Below are positions 6,788-7,274 of a DNA stretch of 7,274 nt, piece by piece. The DNA is from Eubacteriales bacterium (lineage in GTDB: Bacteria > Bacillota_A > Clostridia > Christensenellales > Aristaeellaceae). A model generated the notes under the pieces. The model was not told where the DNA came from and ran no database searches. It saw nothing but the letters and a program-made list of their open reading frames with translations. The DNA is taken from assembly GCA_030528845.1 (NCBI GenBank), contig JAUMYC010000128.1, forward strand, positions 1 through 7,274. Reading direction: 5' to 3'. How positions within the stretch are numbered: position 1 is the stretch's first letter; each line of letters opens with the position of its first letter. The position numbers and the translations under genes are program-made.

Positions 6788-7274
6788 TCAGGCCTTGCCG
6801 TTGCAGCCGAGGACGTTGACCAGCTTATGCTTGACCAGTTCCTTGATGTTGGAGCGGGCCGGCTTGAAGTACTGGCGGGGGTCAAAGTGCGCCGGATTCT
6901 CGTTGAAGTAGGAGCGCAGGGTGCCGGTCATGGCAAGACGCAGGTCGGAGTCGATGTTGATCTTGCAGACGGCCATGGCAGCGGCCTGACGCAGCTGTTC
7001 CTCCGGGATGCCGACGGCGTCGGGCATCTTGCCGCCGTTGTCGTTGATCATCTTCACGTAGTTCTGCGGGACGGAAGAGGAGCCGTGCAGAACGATCGGG
7101 AAGTTGGGCAGACGCTTGGCGACTTCTTCGAGGATGTCGAAGCGCAGCGGCGGGGGCACGAGGATGCCCTTTTCGTTGCGGGTGCACTGCGCGGCGGTGA
7201 ACTTGTACGCGCCGTGGCTGGTGCCGATGGCGATGGCCAGGGAGTCGACGCCGGTGCGGGAGACGAACTCTTCG
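6788..7274 (-). CDS. fba: Fructose-bisphosphate aldolase, class II (5' part beyond the window)
   Basis: The last 161 residues are present of roughly 300 in the class IIB form. The enzyme cleaves fructose-1,6-bisphosphate to dihydroxyacetone phosphate and glyceraldehyde-3-phosphate (and the reverse) with a catalytic zinc ion, in the cytoplasm. Diagnostic stretches are TGVDSLAIAIGTSHGAYKF, with a zinc-binding His in the SHGAY context, the LRFDILEEVAKRLPNFP segment, IVLHGSSSVPQNYV, with a further zinc-ligand His in LHGSSS, and the phosphate-binding VCKINIDSDLRLAMTG. The C-terminus VNVLGCNGKA is family-like. The reading frame is open through the window edge; an apparent internal GTG start at 7159 is not real because homology continues upstream. 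Its product feeds Gap, encoded at the other end of the window, though about 6 kb apart and in a separate transcription unit. Confidence 0.96.
   Translation of the reverse strand, partial: EEFVSRTGVDSLAIAIGTSHGAYKFTAAQCTRNEKGILVPPPLRFDILEEVAKRLPNFPIVLHGSSSVPQNYVKMINDNGGKMPDAVGIPEEQLRQAAAMAVCKINIDSDLRLAMTGTLRSYFNENPAHFDPRQYFKPARSNIKELVKHKLVNVLGCNGKA

Overview
The window is GC-rich chromosomal DNA from a Bacillota (Firmicutes) bacterium, most likely a gut-type member of the Clostridia. I infer this from the two-subunit GlgC/GlgD ADP-glucose pyrophosphorylase, a class IIB fructose-bisphosphate aldolase, strong purine-rich ribosome binding sites, sigma-A-like promoters, and a secreted Ig-like/caspase-fold protein of a type common in Clostridia. 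The genus cannot be read from the sequence. I saw no tRNA, rRNA, insertion sequence, CRISPR array or phage gene.

Layout from left to right. The left third lies on the minus strand: the 5' two thirds of gap (glyceraldehyde-3-phosphate dehydrogenase, cut by the window start) with its own promoter, then glgD and glgC. The latter two form an operon (glgC first, 4-base ATGA overlap) behind a promoter with a perfect -10 box and a leader made of two abutting hairpins. Divergent from glgC, on the plus strand, is a secreted protein with a bacterial Ig-like domain, a caspase-like His/Cys dyad and EF-hand-like calcium loops. Next comes a non-coding stretch of about 400 bases. It holds an extended -10 promoter, a nested set of helices closed by an 11-bp long-range pairing, and a strong terminator: a candidate structured RNA of about 300 nt. 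The terminator is shared with a minus-strand sugar phosphate isomerase/epimerase-like TIM-barrel gene. A plus-strand GNAT-type acetyltransferase follows, then a symmetric bidirectional terminator, then the 3' part of a minus-strand class II fructose-bisphosphate aldolase cut by the window end.

Functionally, the window mixes central carbon metabolism (glycolysis/gluconeogenesis through Gap and Fba; commitment of glucose-1-phosphate to glycogen through GlgC/GlgD) with accessory genes. The caspase-like protein and the RNA candidate have no evident link to carbon flow. They are the two items most worth following up.
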